Below, piece after piece: positions 46,165 through 57,039 of a stretch of DNA of 64,000 nucleotides (the first letter of the stretch is position 1; each line of letters starts with the position of its first letter). The position numbers and the translations under genes were made by a program. Source of the stretch: Quillaja saponaria (lineage: Eukaryota; Streptophyta; Magnoliopsida; Fabales; Quillajaceae); assembly GCA_029379385.1 (NCBI GenBank), contig CM055605.1, forward strand, positions 11,381,001-11,445,000. The letters run 5' to 3'. The notes under the pieces are model-generated. The model had not been told where the DNA came from. It ran no database searches and was given only the letters and a program-made list of their open reading frames with translations.

Positions 46165-47640
46165 GTTATGATTTTTGAGGAATTCCTCAACTATTCTACC
46201 ATGAAGGCTCGAGCCTATTTTAGACTCAATATCAACACTTCATACTTGGTCGTGTTATTGGAGACGACAAAACAAAAATTCTTGATAACATACTCAATGC
46301 AGGATCCTTTTAGGATGGACAACATCACCCCGTTCCTTGACAACAGGGTCAGCAGCGCCTGTAGTTTGGGGCACCTCAGGCCAAGCAACCAATTAAACTA
46401 CAAAGTCTGCCAATGCTTGAGCCTTTATTGCAGTTCAAAGACTATAACGGACATTGAACTCCCCAACTCCACCGACCAGTATACCATCCGGCCTGATGTG
46501 TTAGGTTTATGCAAGGTTTTCTTCAACGGTTAGTTCGTTCTAACTTCTTTCATGTGGGCTTCAAAATACAGCCTAAGCTTTTTAACTGAGCTTGTAAGGG
46601 CAAGCCACTTTTTCTATGTGAAGGCATCTAGTCTCAGCCTCTTGGAGTATCTTGTTGACATAATAGACTAGCTTTTGCAATCATTTCTCTTCTTTTACCA
46701 AAACTGAGCTCATTACTATCAGAGATGTACCAAGATATAGTGCCAAGAACTCTCCCTTTTCAAGCTTTTCCAAGACTAGGACAAACACCAAATATTCTTT
46801 TAATTGTTGAAATGACCTCTTGCACTCGTCTGTCTTGGAGAATACCATTTTGAGAGTTTGAAAAAGGGGGAACATCTATCAGCCTACCTCGATATGAAAC
46901 TCGCTAGAGCAGTCACCCTTCTTGTTAGACTTTGAACTTCCTTGACCATTCTTGGGCTCTTCATATCTAAAACTGCCTAAATCCTGGCCGGATTAGCTTC
47001 AATACCTTTGGTGGTGATCATGAAACCAAGAAATTTTCTTGCCGGAATCCCAAAAGTACACTTTGTAGGGTTGAGCTTTAAGTCGTGCTGATTTATTGTT
47101 TCAAAACTTTCCTTTAGGTCTTGTACATAATCTCGAGCAGTGGCACTCTTAATCAACATGTCGTCGACATACACTTCCATATTACTCATAATCTGATTCA
47201 TCAACTACTAATAAGTCACCCTTGTGTTTTTTCAGCCCAAATAACATGACCTTAAAATAGTAAGTTCCCATCTTAGTAATGGAAGATATCTTTTCTTAGT
47301 CTTTTTCAGCCATCATGATCTGATTGTATCCTGTATAGGCATCCATAAAGCTTAAGAGTTCATTCCCTAACAAACTATCCATCAGGTAGTCTATGCGAGG
47401 CAAAGGGAAACTATCTTTTGGGCAAGCACTAATCAAGTCTGTGAAATCTACACACATTCTCCATTTCCCATTGGGCTTTTTTGTCATAATTATGTTACAC
47501 AATCAGTCTGGATATTGTAATTATCTAATGAAACTTGCCTCCAAGAGCTTATTCACCTCTTCCTGCATTGCAACTTGATGATCTGCTGCAAAGTTTCTTT
47601 TCTTTTGTTGAACCGGGATCGCTTACTGGTACACCTATAA
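46165..47640 (-). pseudogene. Reverse transcriptase and partial RNase H of the Tat-type element
   Basis: The segment 47502-47296 reads KKPNGKWRMCVDFTDLISAC, then PLPRIDYLMDS. 47204-46977 reads MEVYVDDMLIKS, with the intact YVDD catalytic motif, and LNPTKCTFGI. Both are typical of Ty3/gypsy reverse transcriptase; a frameshift separates them. RNase H follows in broken frames, including KKLRLYFEAH, LHKPNTSGRMVYWSVELG (about 46530) and NNTTKYEVLILSLK (about 46230). It stops in mid-domain at about 46165, where the antisense ORF begins from the other side. Confidence 0.85.
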
Positions 47641-47879
47641 CCGATATTAAATGGTCGTCGGGTAGATTCTAGGCATATCATTTGTCGAATAAGTGAAAGA
47701 CGATCTATTTTCCTTTAACACCTTCAACAGCTTTCCTTAATCATAGACTCTATCTTCGTCCCAGGGTCTTACTTAATTAACTGTACTAGTTCAAATTCCT
47801 CGATAGATTTGGTCTTCTTTTGGATATCAATCTTTTTACTAGGACTGGCATCTCTAACATCATCTATGTGTAGGACCTC

Positions 47880-48330
47880 GGAAGCTTAGTTTTTTAAGCT
47901 CACAAAACAACATTACTAGCAATTCTTTGATTTCCCATGATTCTCCCCACTCCTCCCATGACTAAAAACTTGAGGTAAATATACCACGATGATGTTATAT
48001 GCAGAAGGGACATTTACCACACAGAACTGGATAGTTACCATTTAGACGAGCTCCTTGTCAGCTAGAGTCACTGGTAAATCGATTGATCTAATCTCCTCAA
48101 TGGCTTTACCATTGAAACCTACCAATGACCCATCGAAGGGCTTTAGGCAATCATAAGATATCACCATTTGGTCAAAACACTTTGAGTGCATGATATATGT
48201 TAAGCTACCATTGTCAATCACTATTCTTTGTACTTGGAAATCGGCTATAAGGACTTAGATGATCAATGCTTCGTCATGGGGGCTTCCCACCCAAGCTAAA
48301 TTATTATTCGAGAAAGTTATTATGCCCTAT
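47880..48330 (-). pseudogene. Protease region of the Tat-type element
   Basis: On the - strand about 48230-48190 reads VIDNGSLTYIMH, in the position and context of the Tat aspartic protease (usually D-x-G-S-S/T). FDGSLVGFNGKAIEEI follows. The frame stays readable to about 47960, then stops appear. Confidence 0.6.
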
Positions 48331-48347
48331 GATTCCTTTCTTCGAGG

Positions 48348-49500
48348 TCACCGAATTTCTTCTACTTCCCTCAGTGGTCTTCTGGAATATCTCCTCCATT
48401 CCAAGGTGGTTTGACTTACAGGAGAAAAACCACTCGAGATGGTATATATGGTCCCTATCACCTTACCTCTCTCTAGGGAAACCCTTTGAGACTCTGGTCT
48501 ACTATACTTGGATTGTTGGCCCTTATGTTGATTCTGATCTGCTCGATGCTCATCCCTACCATAAGAGCGCCTCATCCCCTCTTTTTGGATGAATTCTGTT
48601 AGACTTCCCCTTTAATTTAATTTTTCAATTTCATCCTTCAATGTCCAACAGTCCTCAGTGTCATGGCCCAGGCTCCTATCGAACATATAGTGCTTGAATC
48701 TGTCAATGACAAGGGCTGCAGTTTGAGTGTGTTAGGCCATTTCAGGACGCCCTTGGACTGTATGGCGAGCAACACTACCATCTAGATCTATTAAGAGATT
48801 GGGGAAGCAGAGCTTTCTTAGCCTCTTCTTCATTCATATACTCTGTAGCTCGGTTCATGAGTTCCACCAAGGTCGTGGGTAATATCCTGTTCAAACTGTA
48901 ACAAAATTCACACTTCTTCAACCCTGCCCTTAACATTGTCATAACAAACTGAGGATTGGCACCATCGATCTCAAGGGCAGCGTCATTAAAGCAAGCTATG
49001 AATTCTCTAAGTGATTCCTTCTCATTTTGTTTCATTGTTAGGAGGTGAGTGGCGTCCTTCTCAGTTCTCCTGTTGGTCATAAAATGTTGTTTGAATAGGT
49101 CGACCAATTATCCAAAGGTATGAATTTATTTTGGTCTAAGCAATGCAAACGAACGTTGAGCACTCCCCCTAAGCGTGGACTCAAATGCATGGCACATAAC
49201 CTGGTCAGAGATCCCATGTAATAACATCAATGATTTAAAACCCACCTCGAAGTCATTTGGATCTGAAGTGCCATTATACTGCTCCAAGGCTATAATCTTC
49301 ACCCCTGGCAGTATGGTACTACGTATTGGACAAAAGGGTGGTTGGGCACAGAATGCTCCGACTAATCATTAAGTTCAGGCCTCAGAGATAGGCAAGGTGC
49401 TTGCCTATATTCCGAGCTACCCTTAAGGTCATGTATCTCAAATGGGATATTTCGTCACGCTGCGGGCTGGGCCCCAGCTACTCGATTAGCTGTCAATTCC
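48348..49500 (-). pseudogene. gag of the Tat-type element, decayed
   Basis: The 110-codon frame at 49107-48775 reads LFKQHFMTNRRTEKDATHLL, then KESLREFIACFNDAALEI, the usual core of a retrotransposon gag domain. Upstream (about 49520) AMKELTANRVAGAQPAA fits a gag N-terminal part, and 48575-48348 is the basic, charged C-terminal part. Several stops and frameshifts lie between these stretches. Confidence 0.75.
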
Positions 49501-49566
49501 TTCATAGCATCCACCTTGCCACTCATTCATTACTGGCAAGCCGTGTATCCATAGGCCAGTCTTGCC

Positions 49567-50017
49567 TATTAGAAACTTCATATGTGTGGGTATTCATTAA
49601 TTGTATGGTTTTGTATTAATAATAAAATAAGTTTAAGGTTTAATTTACTTAAGATATGCTAGCAAAGGCTCATATGATTTATGTGATCATTTTGGATAAG
49701 GTTCTAGTACACTTCTTATCTAATTAGATGTGGACTAATAGTAAGTGTAGGCTAAGTGACTTTATGAGTCTTTAATGGGAGGACTCTTAAGGTTTATTTG
49801 ATAATAAATAAGCTAGGTCCCCTCTCATTTCTCAATATATGTATCTTGTCACATTGAGAGCTGTCACTAAATATAAAGAGTACGGAAATAATGACCTGGC
49901 TATATAAGCATGTTTGTTTGAGGTTCTACATATTTGCTGCTATGGCTCAATTAAGTATGCAAACTTTATTGTTAATGTGCTATAAATTCACGTATGAGAT
50001 CCTGTATAATTATTACA
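49567..50017 (+). repeat. 5' LTR of Copia-3
   Basis: It matches the 3' LTR at 56119 and the LTRs of Copia-1, for example AATGGGAGGACTCTTA and AGCTAGGTCCCCTCT. Confidence 0.88.
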
Positions 50018-51514
50018 TTTGGTATCAGAGTCAAATCTACATGAATTTAGAACCCTAATATTAATTTTATTAACATGAAATAATAGGCTTTTATATAACA
50101 CTGATTTGTAAACTAATCGAATTCTTATATGAATGAAATTGAGCCTGATTTGTTAGGGCTTTTACAGGTATAGTTTATATTTTTAATTTGGTATATAGCA
50201 TGCATGATATGATCAATTAATCACTGAGAAATCTGAATTTTCTTTTTCGGGCTATTTCAAGACCAAACTTAATATATTTTTTTATTTCTAAAACGTAGAA
50301 TTTAGATTATTTTAATCTGATTTGATCAATGGGTTTTGTTTCTAATGTATTATTATAGCAATAAGAATCATTGGATTGAATTAAGTGACAAAGTTCTGAT
50401 AAATTTGAGAAAAAATTTCAAGTTCATATTCATCATTTTTTTTTTTTTTTAAGATTAGACCACTTTAGTTGTTTAAACTTATAATTAACTTAGGGTTTTT
50501 ATTAGATTACTAAAACCCATTGAAACCCACTAATTTTTAGAGAAATTTAGGCATCAAAACGGCTTTAATGGTGATGGGGTCAAGGAAGGTTAGTTTTCTT
50601 CCAGTCCGGGTCGAACAAACTTTGCTAGAGGAAGAAGAAGGTATTTCCAGTCACTGCAGGTGGTGCATGTAGCCTTCTGCCATCCTGTTTCCCCCCAAAT
50701 TTTTACAGAGTTGATTTTGTGAATTTATGATTTTATAATATGGTTAAATTAGGAATATTATATGTATAAATTATTGTTTTGGTAAATGATATTGTGTTAT
50801 GTTTCAAACTAATATGATTGTACATATAAAATTGTTGAGAACTGTTAAATTTTCATATTTTATATGTTCTGAAATTGTTAACAGTAAGTACTCTCCCTAG
50901 TGAGAACTAAATAATATAGTACTCTCGTATTTTCAAAATATGTGCAATAGAATGCTTTTATTTTGATTCTTTTTAAAAAAAAAATTGTAACATGTGTTTA
51001 ATTATCCTATGAGATACTTTTAAATTTATTTTGGTTTGAAATGATAAATTATGAGTAATTATATTTTTCTAGCTTGAGAAAATCTTATAGGTTTATGTAG
51101 ATGGTTGCCACCAAAGTGGTCTATTTATATAGATTTATAGATTTTTAAAAGCAATAGTATAGGATATTTCTTAAATTATTGCATTTAGTTTCCTGCCGAA
51201 AGATGTTATTAGATACTTTAATTTTGGAAATACATGAAACATATAGTTTGGGGTATACCAGCCTAGAAGGTCTATCTGCCCGAAGAGGATAGACTTTTCA
51301 AAAGCTAAGATGCTCTAATTTTAGTTTCATGGGTTAATCATAAGATCCTAATAGCATGTTATATTCTTTGTCCCAATGAGAGTTTGTAATGATACACTTT
51401 GGATTCTTAGAGAATAAATTTTTATTCTTGATTATTAGTTACTCAATTTATTTGATATGTTGTATTATTTGTTATTGAATCAGTTTCCCTAGTTGTAAAC
51501 AACAATAGTGCTAC

Positions 51515-54500
51515 TATTGAATTGTTAAACAGTTTCAACTTTAAGAAATGGAAACAAGATGTTGAATTTGCCCTGAAAATTATGGATATCGATTTAGCCC
51601 TGCGTAGTGAGAAACCTACTAACCTTTCTAATGCTAACTCCATAACTCAGAAAAAGGCTTTTAAGAAATAGAAGAGATCAAATAGGTTGAGTTTGATCTA
51701 CATGAAAAGATCAATATCTGAACACCTTTTGATTAGGTTGCCTGAAACTCAAAGTGTCAAAGACTTCATGAAAGCCATGGGGGATAGTTACAAGATATTT
51801 GATAATGCTGAGACTGGAAAGCTAATAAATAATCTAGCGGGTATGAGATATGAAAATGGAACTAGGGTTTAGGAATTTATTCTCAAAATGATTCATGTAC
51901 AAACCAATTTAAAAAGAAAGAAATATCAATCCCTGATAGTTTTGTGGTTCATCATTCTCTCAATTCCTTACCACCTAACTTTTCCCAAATTAAAATTGCC
52001 TATAGCACCCAAAATGAATCTTGGACTATCAATGACCTTATCTCTAAATATGTGGCTGAGAAGGATTTGCTTAAGAAATAAAAGAGTGAAACCGCACTTT
52101 TTGTTTCTCGTTCCAAACCTAGTTCTACCAAGGGTGGTCAAGGTAAGTTTAAATTTACTCATCATAAGAAAGCGAAAGGGCATGGTACTTGTCAGAAACC
52201 TCTTGTGGATGGTCCCTGCCATTAAAAAGGACATTAAATGTTTCTTTTGCAAAAAGAGAGGTCACGTGATAGCAGACTGCTTCAAATTGAAATCTCAGTT
52301 AGAAAAGAAAAAGAAACAAGAAGGTAACTCACTAGCTTTCGTTTGTTTTAAATCTATTTTAGTTAATGTCCCATTAAATCCTTGATGGCTTGATAGTGGT
52401 GCAACTGTTCATGTTGCTTGTACCATGCAGGAGTTCAAACATAAAAGAAAGCCAAGTGATTTAGAAGGAAAGCTTATAGTTGGGAATGATGTTGATGTTA
52501 AAGTTGAAGTCGAGTCCATAGGACTTATCTTTTTAGTTTTAGAAAGTGGTTTTGAACTTGTTTTGGAAAATACTTTTTATGTACCATCTTTTAGGCCGAA
52601 TTTAATTTCAGTTCTTTGTTAGACAAAATTGGTTATTCCTTTAATTTTGGCAATTCAAAAGTTCATTTCTTGGAGGGTTTATTTTGTCCAATGGTATGAT
52701 TTTAGAGTCCTTAAATGTTAATTCCTCCTTAAATACTGAAAAAGTTATTTCCAAAAGACCTTTAATTAAAGAGAAATCTTCAATGCTTTGGAATAAGCGT
52801 CTGGGTCACATATCAGGGGAAATAGTTAAAAGACTCATTAAGGATGATATCCTACCATCACTTGATTTTGGTGATTTAGAAACTTGCGTTGATTGCATTA
52901 AAGGTAAATTAACCAAGAAAAAGAAAAAGAAGGCAACCCGAAGTTTAGGACTCTTAGAGGATCATTCATACAGACATTAGTAGACCCTATTCCACCACTT
53001 TATATAAAACTTATTATTTCACTATCTTCATTGATGACTTTTTCCATTTTGGTTTTCTATACTTGATTAAAGAAAAATCTGATTCTCTTGATAAATTTAT
53101 CATTTTTAAAACTAAAGTTGAAAAACAATACGGAAAGTTATTAAGATTGTGAAATCTGGCCATGAGAGTGAGTATTATGGTAAACATGGAGTTGATGGAC
53201 AACATATGAGACCATTTGCCAAGTACTTACAAGAGTGTGAGATTGTTGCCGAACATACCATACCTGGTAGCCCTGAACAAAATGGTGTGGCCGAAAGGCA
53301 TAATTGCACCCTTAAGGATATGATGAGAAGTATGACGAATAAGTCAAACATACCTGAATACCTTTGGAGGGAAGCCATTAAAGCTGCCTTGTACATCCTT
53401 AATAGGGTTTCCAGTAAAGCAGTGCCTGAAACACCTTTTGAGTTGTCGACTGGGAGAAAGCCTAACTTGAACCATTTTCATGTCTAGGAGAGTCAAGCTG
53501 AAGTGAGAATCTATAACCAAAATGAGAAGAAAATCGACCCTAGATCTACCCGCTATTATTTTATTGGTTATCTAGATCACTTTAAAGGATACAGGTTATA
53601 TTGCCCCACACAAGGAACCAAAATAGTGGAATCACAAACTGCCAAGTTCTTGAAATTTAATGTTGCTAAGTTTGAAAAGTCTTCATCTTTAGATCAGGGA
53701 AAGTAAAATAAGGATATTACTATTCCTTTATATAATCCGTCAGAAGCAATTGTACCTATACTTGTGGTGAGAATAGGTGATTGGGAGGAAGTAAATGAAC
53801 AAGCTAAAGTAGCACCACATGTTCCCATTGAAACTACTGCACATGTTCCTCATGAAACTCCTTAGCAAAAAATCCAATTACATAAATACCTGTGAGAACC
53901 CTGAATGGCAAAGAAAGCATGCTATTCCTGATGACTTCATTATGTGTTTGGGTGAGATTGATTATGATATTGGTCATATTGTTGATCCTACTACATAAGG
54001 AAAAATTGTCTCCAGTCCACAGTCATACAAGTGGATTGAAGCTATGAGAGAAGAGATGCAATTCATGGCACATAATGGGACAGAGGAGTTGGTTGCACTT
54101 CCAGAGAGTTGCAAACCCGTTAGGTGCAAAAGGGTTTACAAGACCAAGAAAGATTCAAAAAGAAAAATTGAGCATTTAAAAGTAAGAATTGTAGCTAAAG
54201 GTTTCTCTTAAAGAGAAGGTGTAGATTTTAGTGAGACTTTCTCTTTTGCCTTAACTAAAGACTCTTTTAAGGTCCTCATGGCATCAGTGGCTCATTTTAA
54301 TCTTGAGCAATATCATATGGATGTGAAGACAACCTTCTTAAACGAAGATCTTGCTGAAGAGATTTAATAGTTCAACCTGAAGGTTTTAAAGAAAATGGAG
54401 GGAGTGAATTTGTTTGTAGACTCACAAAGTCTATCTATGGTCTAAAACAAGCAACCCGACAGTGGTTCTTAAAGTTTGATGACGTAATCACCTCTGTTGG

Positions 54501-55560
54501 TTTTGTTGAAAACAAGATTGATCAGTGCATATCTTAAAGTCGGTGGGAGCAAATTTATCATACTGGTTTTATATATTGATGATATTTTGCTTACCAGCAG
54601 TGATGTTAGTTTACTACATGAGACAAAATTGATGTTATCTAAGACCTTTGACATGAAGAATGTTAGGGAGGCACCATTTGTTCTTGGTATTGAAATTCAT
54701 AGAGACAGATCTCGTCATTTGTTGGGTCTTTCTCAGCAAGCCTACATTGATCATGTGCTCGATAGGTTTAATATGCAGAAATGTAAGCCTAAGGATACCA
54801 ATTGTCAAGGGTGACAAATTCAGCTTGGATTAGTATCTCGTAAATGATTTTCATAGAGAGTTTATGAAGAATATGCCTTATGCTAGAGCAGTTGAAAGTC
54901 TATTATATGCTCAGGTTTGCACCAGATCTGACATTGCTTTTGCAGTGGGAATTCTTGGTAAATATTAGTCAAACTCAGGACCAAAATATTGGGTTGCTGT
55001 GAAAAAAGTTATGAGGTATTTGCAGAGAACCAATGATTTATGTTGGTGTATAGAAAGGTTGATCATCTTGAGTTGATTGGTTATTCTGATTCTGATTTTG
55101 CTGATTGCAAAGATAATCTGAAATCCGCTTTATGATATATTTTCATATAAGCTGGGGGAGTCGTATCTTTAAAAAGTTCTAAATAGATAATCACTGCTTC
55201 TTTCACTATGCAGGCCGAGTTCGCTGCTTGTTATGGAGCATCAACATAAGGTATATGGTTGAAGAATATGATAATCTATCTTGGTGTGGTTGATTCAATC
55301 TCTAGACCTCTTAAAATTTACTGTGACAATAGTTTTATTGTGTTCTTTTCAAAGAACAAGAAGAATTCTAGTGCATCGAAAGTTATAGATATTAAGTATC
55401 TGGCTATTAAGAATTTAATGAAAAAATGAGATATTGTGTTTGAATATATTTAAATAGAAAAAATATTAGCAAATCCTTTAACCAAGAGACTTACTGAGGT
55501 TTCCAAAAGTCATGTTAATAACATAAGTATTGTGGAGTCTTTTGATGTTTATGGTTAGTG
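51515..55560 (+). pseudogene. gag-pol of Copia-3, heavily broken
   Basis: The gag core starts near 51515 with many stops. The zinc knuckle (about 52238-52285) is complete, CFFCKKRGHVIADC, unlike Copia-1. Protease reads LDSGATVH near 52390. Integrase is 52740-53490 in pieces, with the PEQNGVAERHN segment near 53275. Reverse transcriptase is 54010-54830, with YIDD intact at about 54572-54583. RNase H is 54840-55560, with SDSDF still in place but many stops. Frameshifts are far more frequent than in Copia-1, while some active-site residues lost in Copia-1 remain here. Confidence 0.88.
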
Positions 55561-56118
55561 AGAGTTTGCGTTGTTTTATTCAAACTAGCTAGATGGTATA
55601 TTTTATTAATGAAAATAGTAGTTATTACATTAAAATCTTAAGACTTTGTGCTTGTCTTAAGTGTGACGGTTTTGTCAATTTAGAGGTAAAATGGCACTAA
55701 TTGGATATCTCGATATGGTTGTTGAGACATACTAGCTTAAAATTAAGTTTAAGTGATTTCTAGTGCTTTTGAAAGCATCCGATTTTGAATGAAATCACTT
55801 GGATGACCGACAATGAAAATAGCATATATTAATCACATTTGGATGCTATTTTCATGCTACATTACCACATCTAGATCCATTGCAAATTAGGTTGTTGACA
55901 TTTGTAACCATGGAATGGTCTTGTGCGTTTAAGTGGCACAATGATTGTCATGATTCGATGTTAATAATTTAATTGAGCTGGATTGTTTGAAGTGAGTCTC
56001 AAGACCAAAGTTTTTAAAATTGTGGCCACATAAAAGTTATATATCTTGCCCGAGAGTCGTTTTCTAAAATGTTTTTCAAAATTTTTAAACTACAATTAAT
56101 GTTGCCCAAGGGAGAGAA

Positions 56119-56558
56119 TGTTAAAAACTTCATATGTGTGGGCATTCATTAATTGTATGGTTTTGTTTTAATAATAAAACGGCCTTAAGGTTTAGTTCAC
56201 TTGAGACATACTGGTAACGGCCTATATGTTTTACGTGATCATTTTGGATAGAGCTCTAGCACACTTCTTATTTGATTAGATGTGGATTGGCAGTAAGTGT
56301 AGGCTAAGTGACTTTAGGAGTATTTAATAAGAGCACTCTTAGAGTTTATCTGATAATAACTAAGCTAGGTCCCCTCTTGTCTCACAATATACGTATCTTG
56401 CCCTATTGAGAGTTGCCACTAAATATAGAGAGTACAGTATAAGCATTTACTGAGACATGCTTATTTGAGGTTCCACATATTCGTTGCTATGGCTCAATAT
56501 GGTACACAAACTTTATTATTAATATGTTTTATTTATGAAGTCCTGTATAATTATTACA
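56119..56558 (+). repeat. 3' LTR of Copia-3 (440 bp)
   Basis: It ends TGTATAATTATTACA like the 5' LTR, but has a short deletion about 30 bp ahead of the end. Confidence 0.86.
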
Positions 56559-56573
56559 TTTCTATCATTAAGG

Positions 56574-56789
56574 CAATCACCTCCACCACCGCACCATGCA
56601 TTCATTGCTGGAAGGCCACTTCGTTCCCCTCCACCACCACCAACAGGCCACTCATTCATTGATGGAAGGCCGCTTCGTTCCCCTCCACCACCAACACCAC
56701 CACAACCACGCCACTCATTAATTGGTGGAAGGCCAATTCATTTCCCTCCACCATTTCTTGGTGCTTTTGGTAGTCTCCATGAACAATAA
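56574..56789 (+). CDS. Proline-rich triple-repeat ORF fragment, unrecognised
   Basis: Directly behind Copia-3 an open + frame ends at the TAA at 56787-56789. It holds three units built on HAFIAGRPLRSPPPP, HSFIDGRPLRSPPPP and HSLIGGRPIHFPPP. DNA periods are 54 and 63 bp, both multiples of three. SPPPP is the extensin motif, but there are no tyrosines and no signal peptide; the ORF's upstream part runs into the Copia-3 LTR and cannot be original. The - strand gives a glycine-rich reading (GGGGERSGLPSMNEW) with one stop, so the coding strand is not certain. It may be the tail of a gene cut by the insertion, or non-coding repeat. Confidence 0.3.
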   Translation, partial: QSPPPPHHAFIAGRPLRSPPPPPTGHSFIDGRPLRSPPPPTPPQPRHSLIGGRPIHFPPPFLGAFGSLHEQ

Positions 56790-56829
56790 CTATGTTATGT
56801 ATGATTTCAGTTTCACACGGTGGTGCTGT

Positions 56830-56950
56830 CCATACCCAGAGTATGTGCTGTCATAATTGCACCATCTGTTTCTATTATAACTCTTGCAGCCTCACTTGTA
56901 GCCCAATAGAGTCCATCTTTGATACCAACAGTTCTACAATAAAGTTTGTG
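56830..56950 (-). other. Exon-like fragment, - strand, unrecognised
   Basis: Behind an acceptor-like TTTATTGTAG a frame reads GIKDGLYWATSEAARVIIET, then DGAIMTAHTLGMDSTT, before a possible GT donor. The composition is protein-like. Faint similarity to chaperonin C-termini or to LINE RNase H was considered, but neither can be supported. Confidence 0.25.
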
Positions 56951-57039
56951 CACTATTTTGCTATGAATAATGTTACATTCACACTATTTTTTCTAAATTT
57001 ATTTAAATTTAATGATAAATTTTTTTTAAGTAAATAAGA

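Larger units (their letters stand above)
38250..49566 (-). mobile_element. Decayed Tat-type Ty3/gypsy element with antisense ORF, interrupted by Copia-2
   Basis: On the - strand gag (about 49500-48350), protease, reverse transcriptase and a partial RNase H run leftward to about 46165. There they meet the C-terminal end of an ORF that runs the opposite way (39110-46160, + strand). Tat-lineage elements are known to carry an extra, sometimes antisense, ORF between pol and the 3' LTR, and that is the layout here. No integrase is left between RNase H and the antisense ORF. The region 38250-39080 looks like the 3' LTR, but exact ends are uncertain. The 5' LTR is not in the window; Copia-3 begins where it would be approached. 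Confidence 0.72.
49567..56558 (+). mobile_element. Copia-3: heavily decayed relative of Copia-1
   Basis: LTRs are 49567-50017 (beginning TATTAGAAAC, first G lost) and 56119-56558 (beginning TGTTAAAAAC). The primer binding site TGGTATCAGAG is at 50020-50030 and the polypurine tract AAGGGAGAGAA at 56108-56118. The whole body parallels Copia-1 in order and sequence. Flanking 5-mers are TTGCC and TTTCT, so no clean target duplication remains. It lies where the 5' end of the Tat-type element would be expected. Confidence 0.92.
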
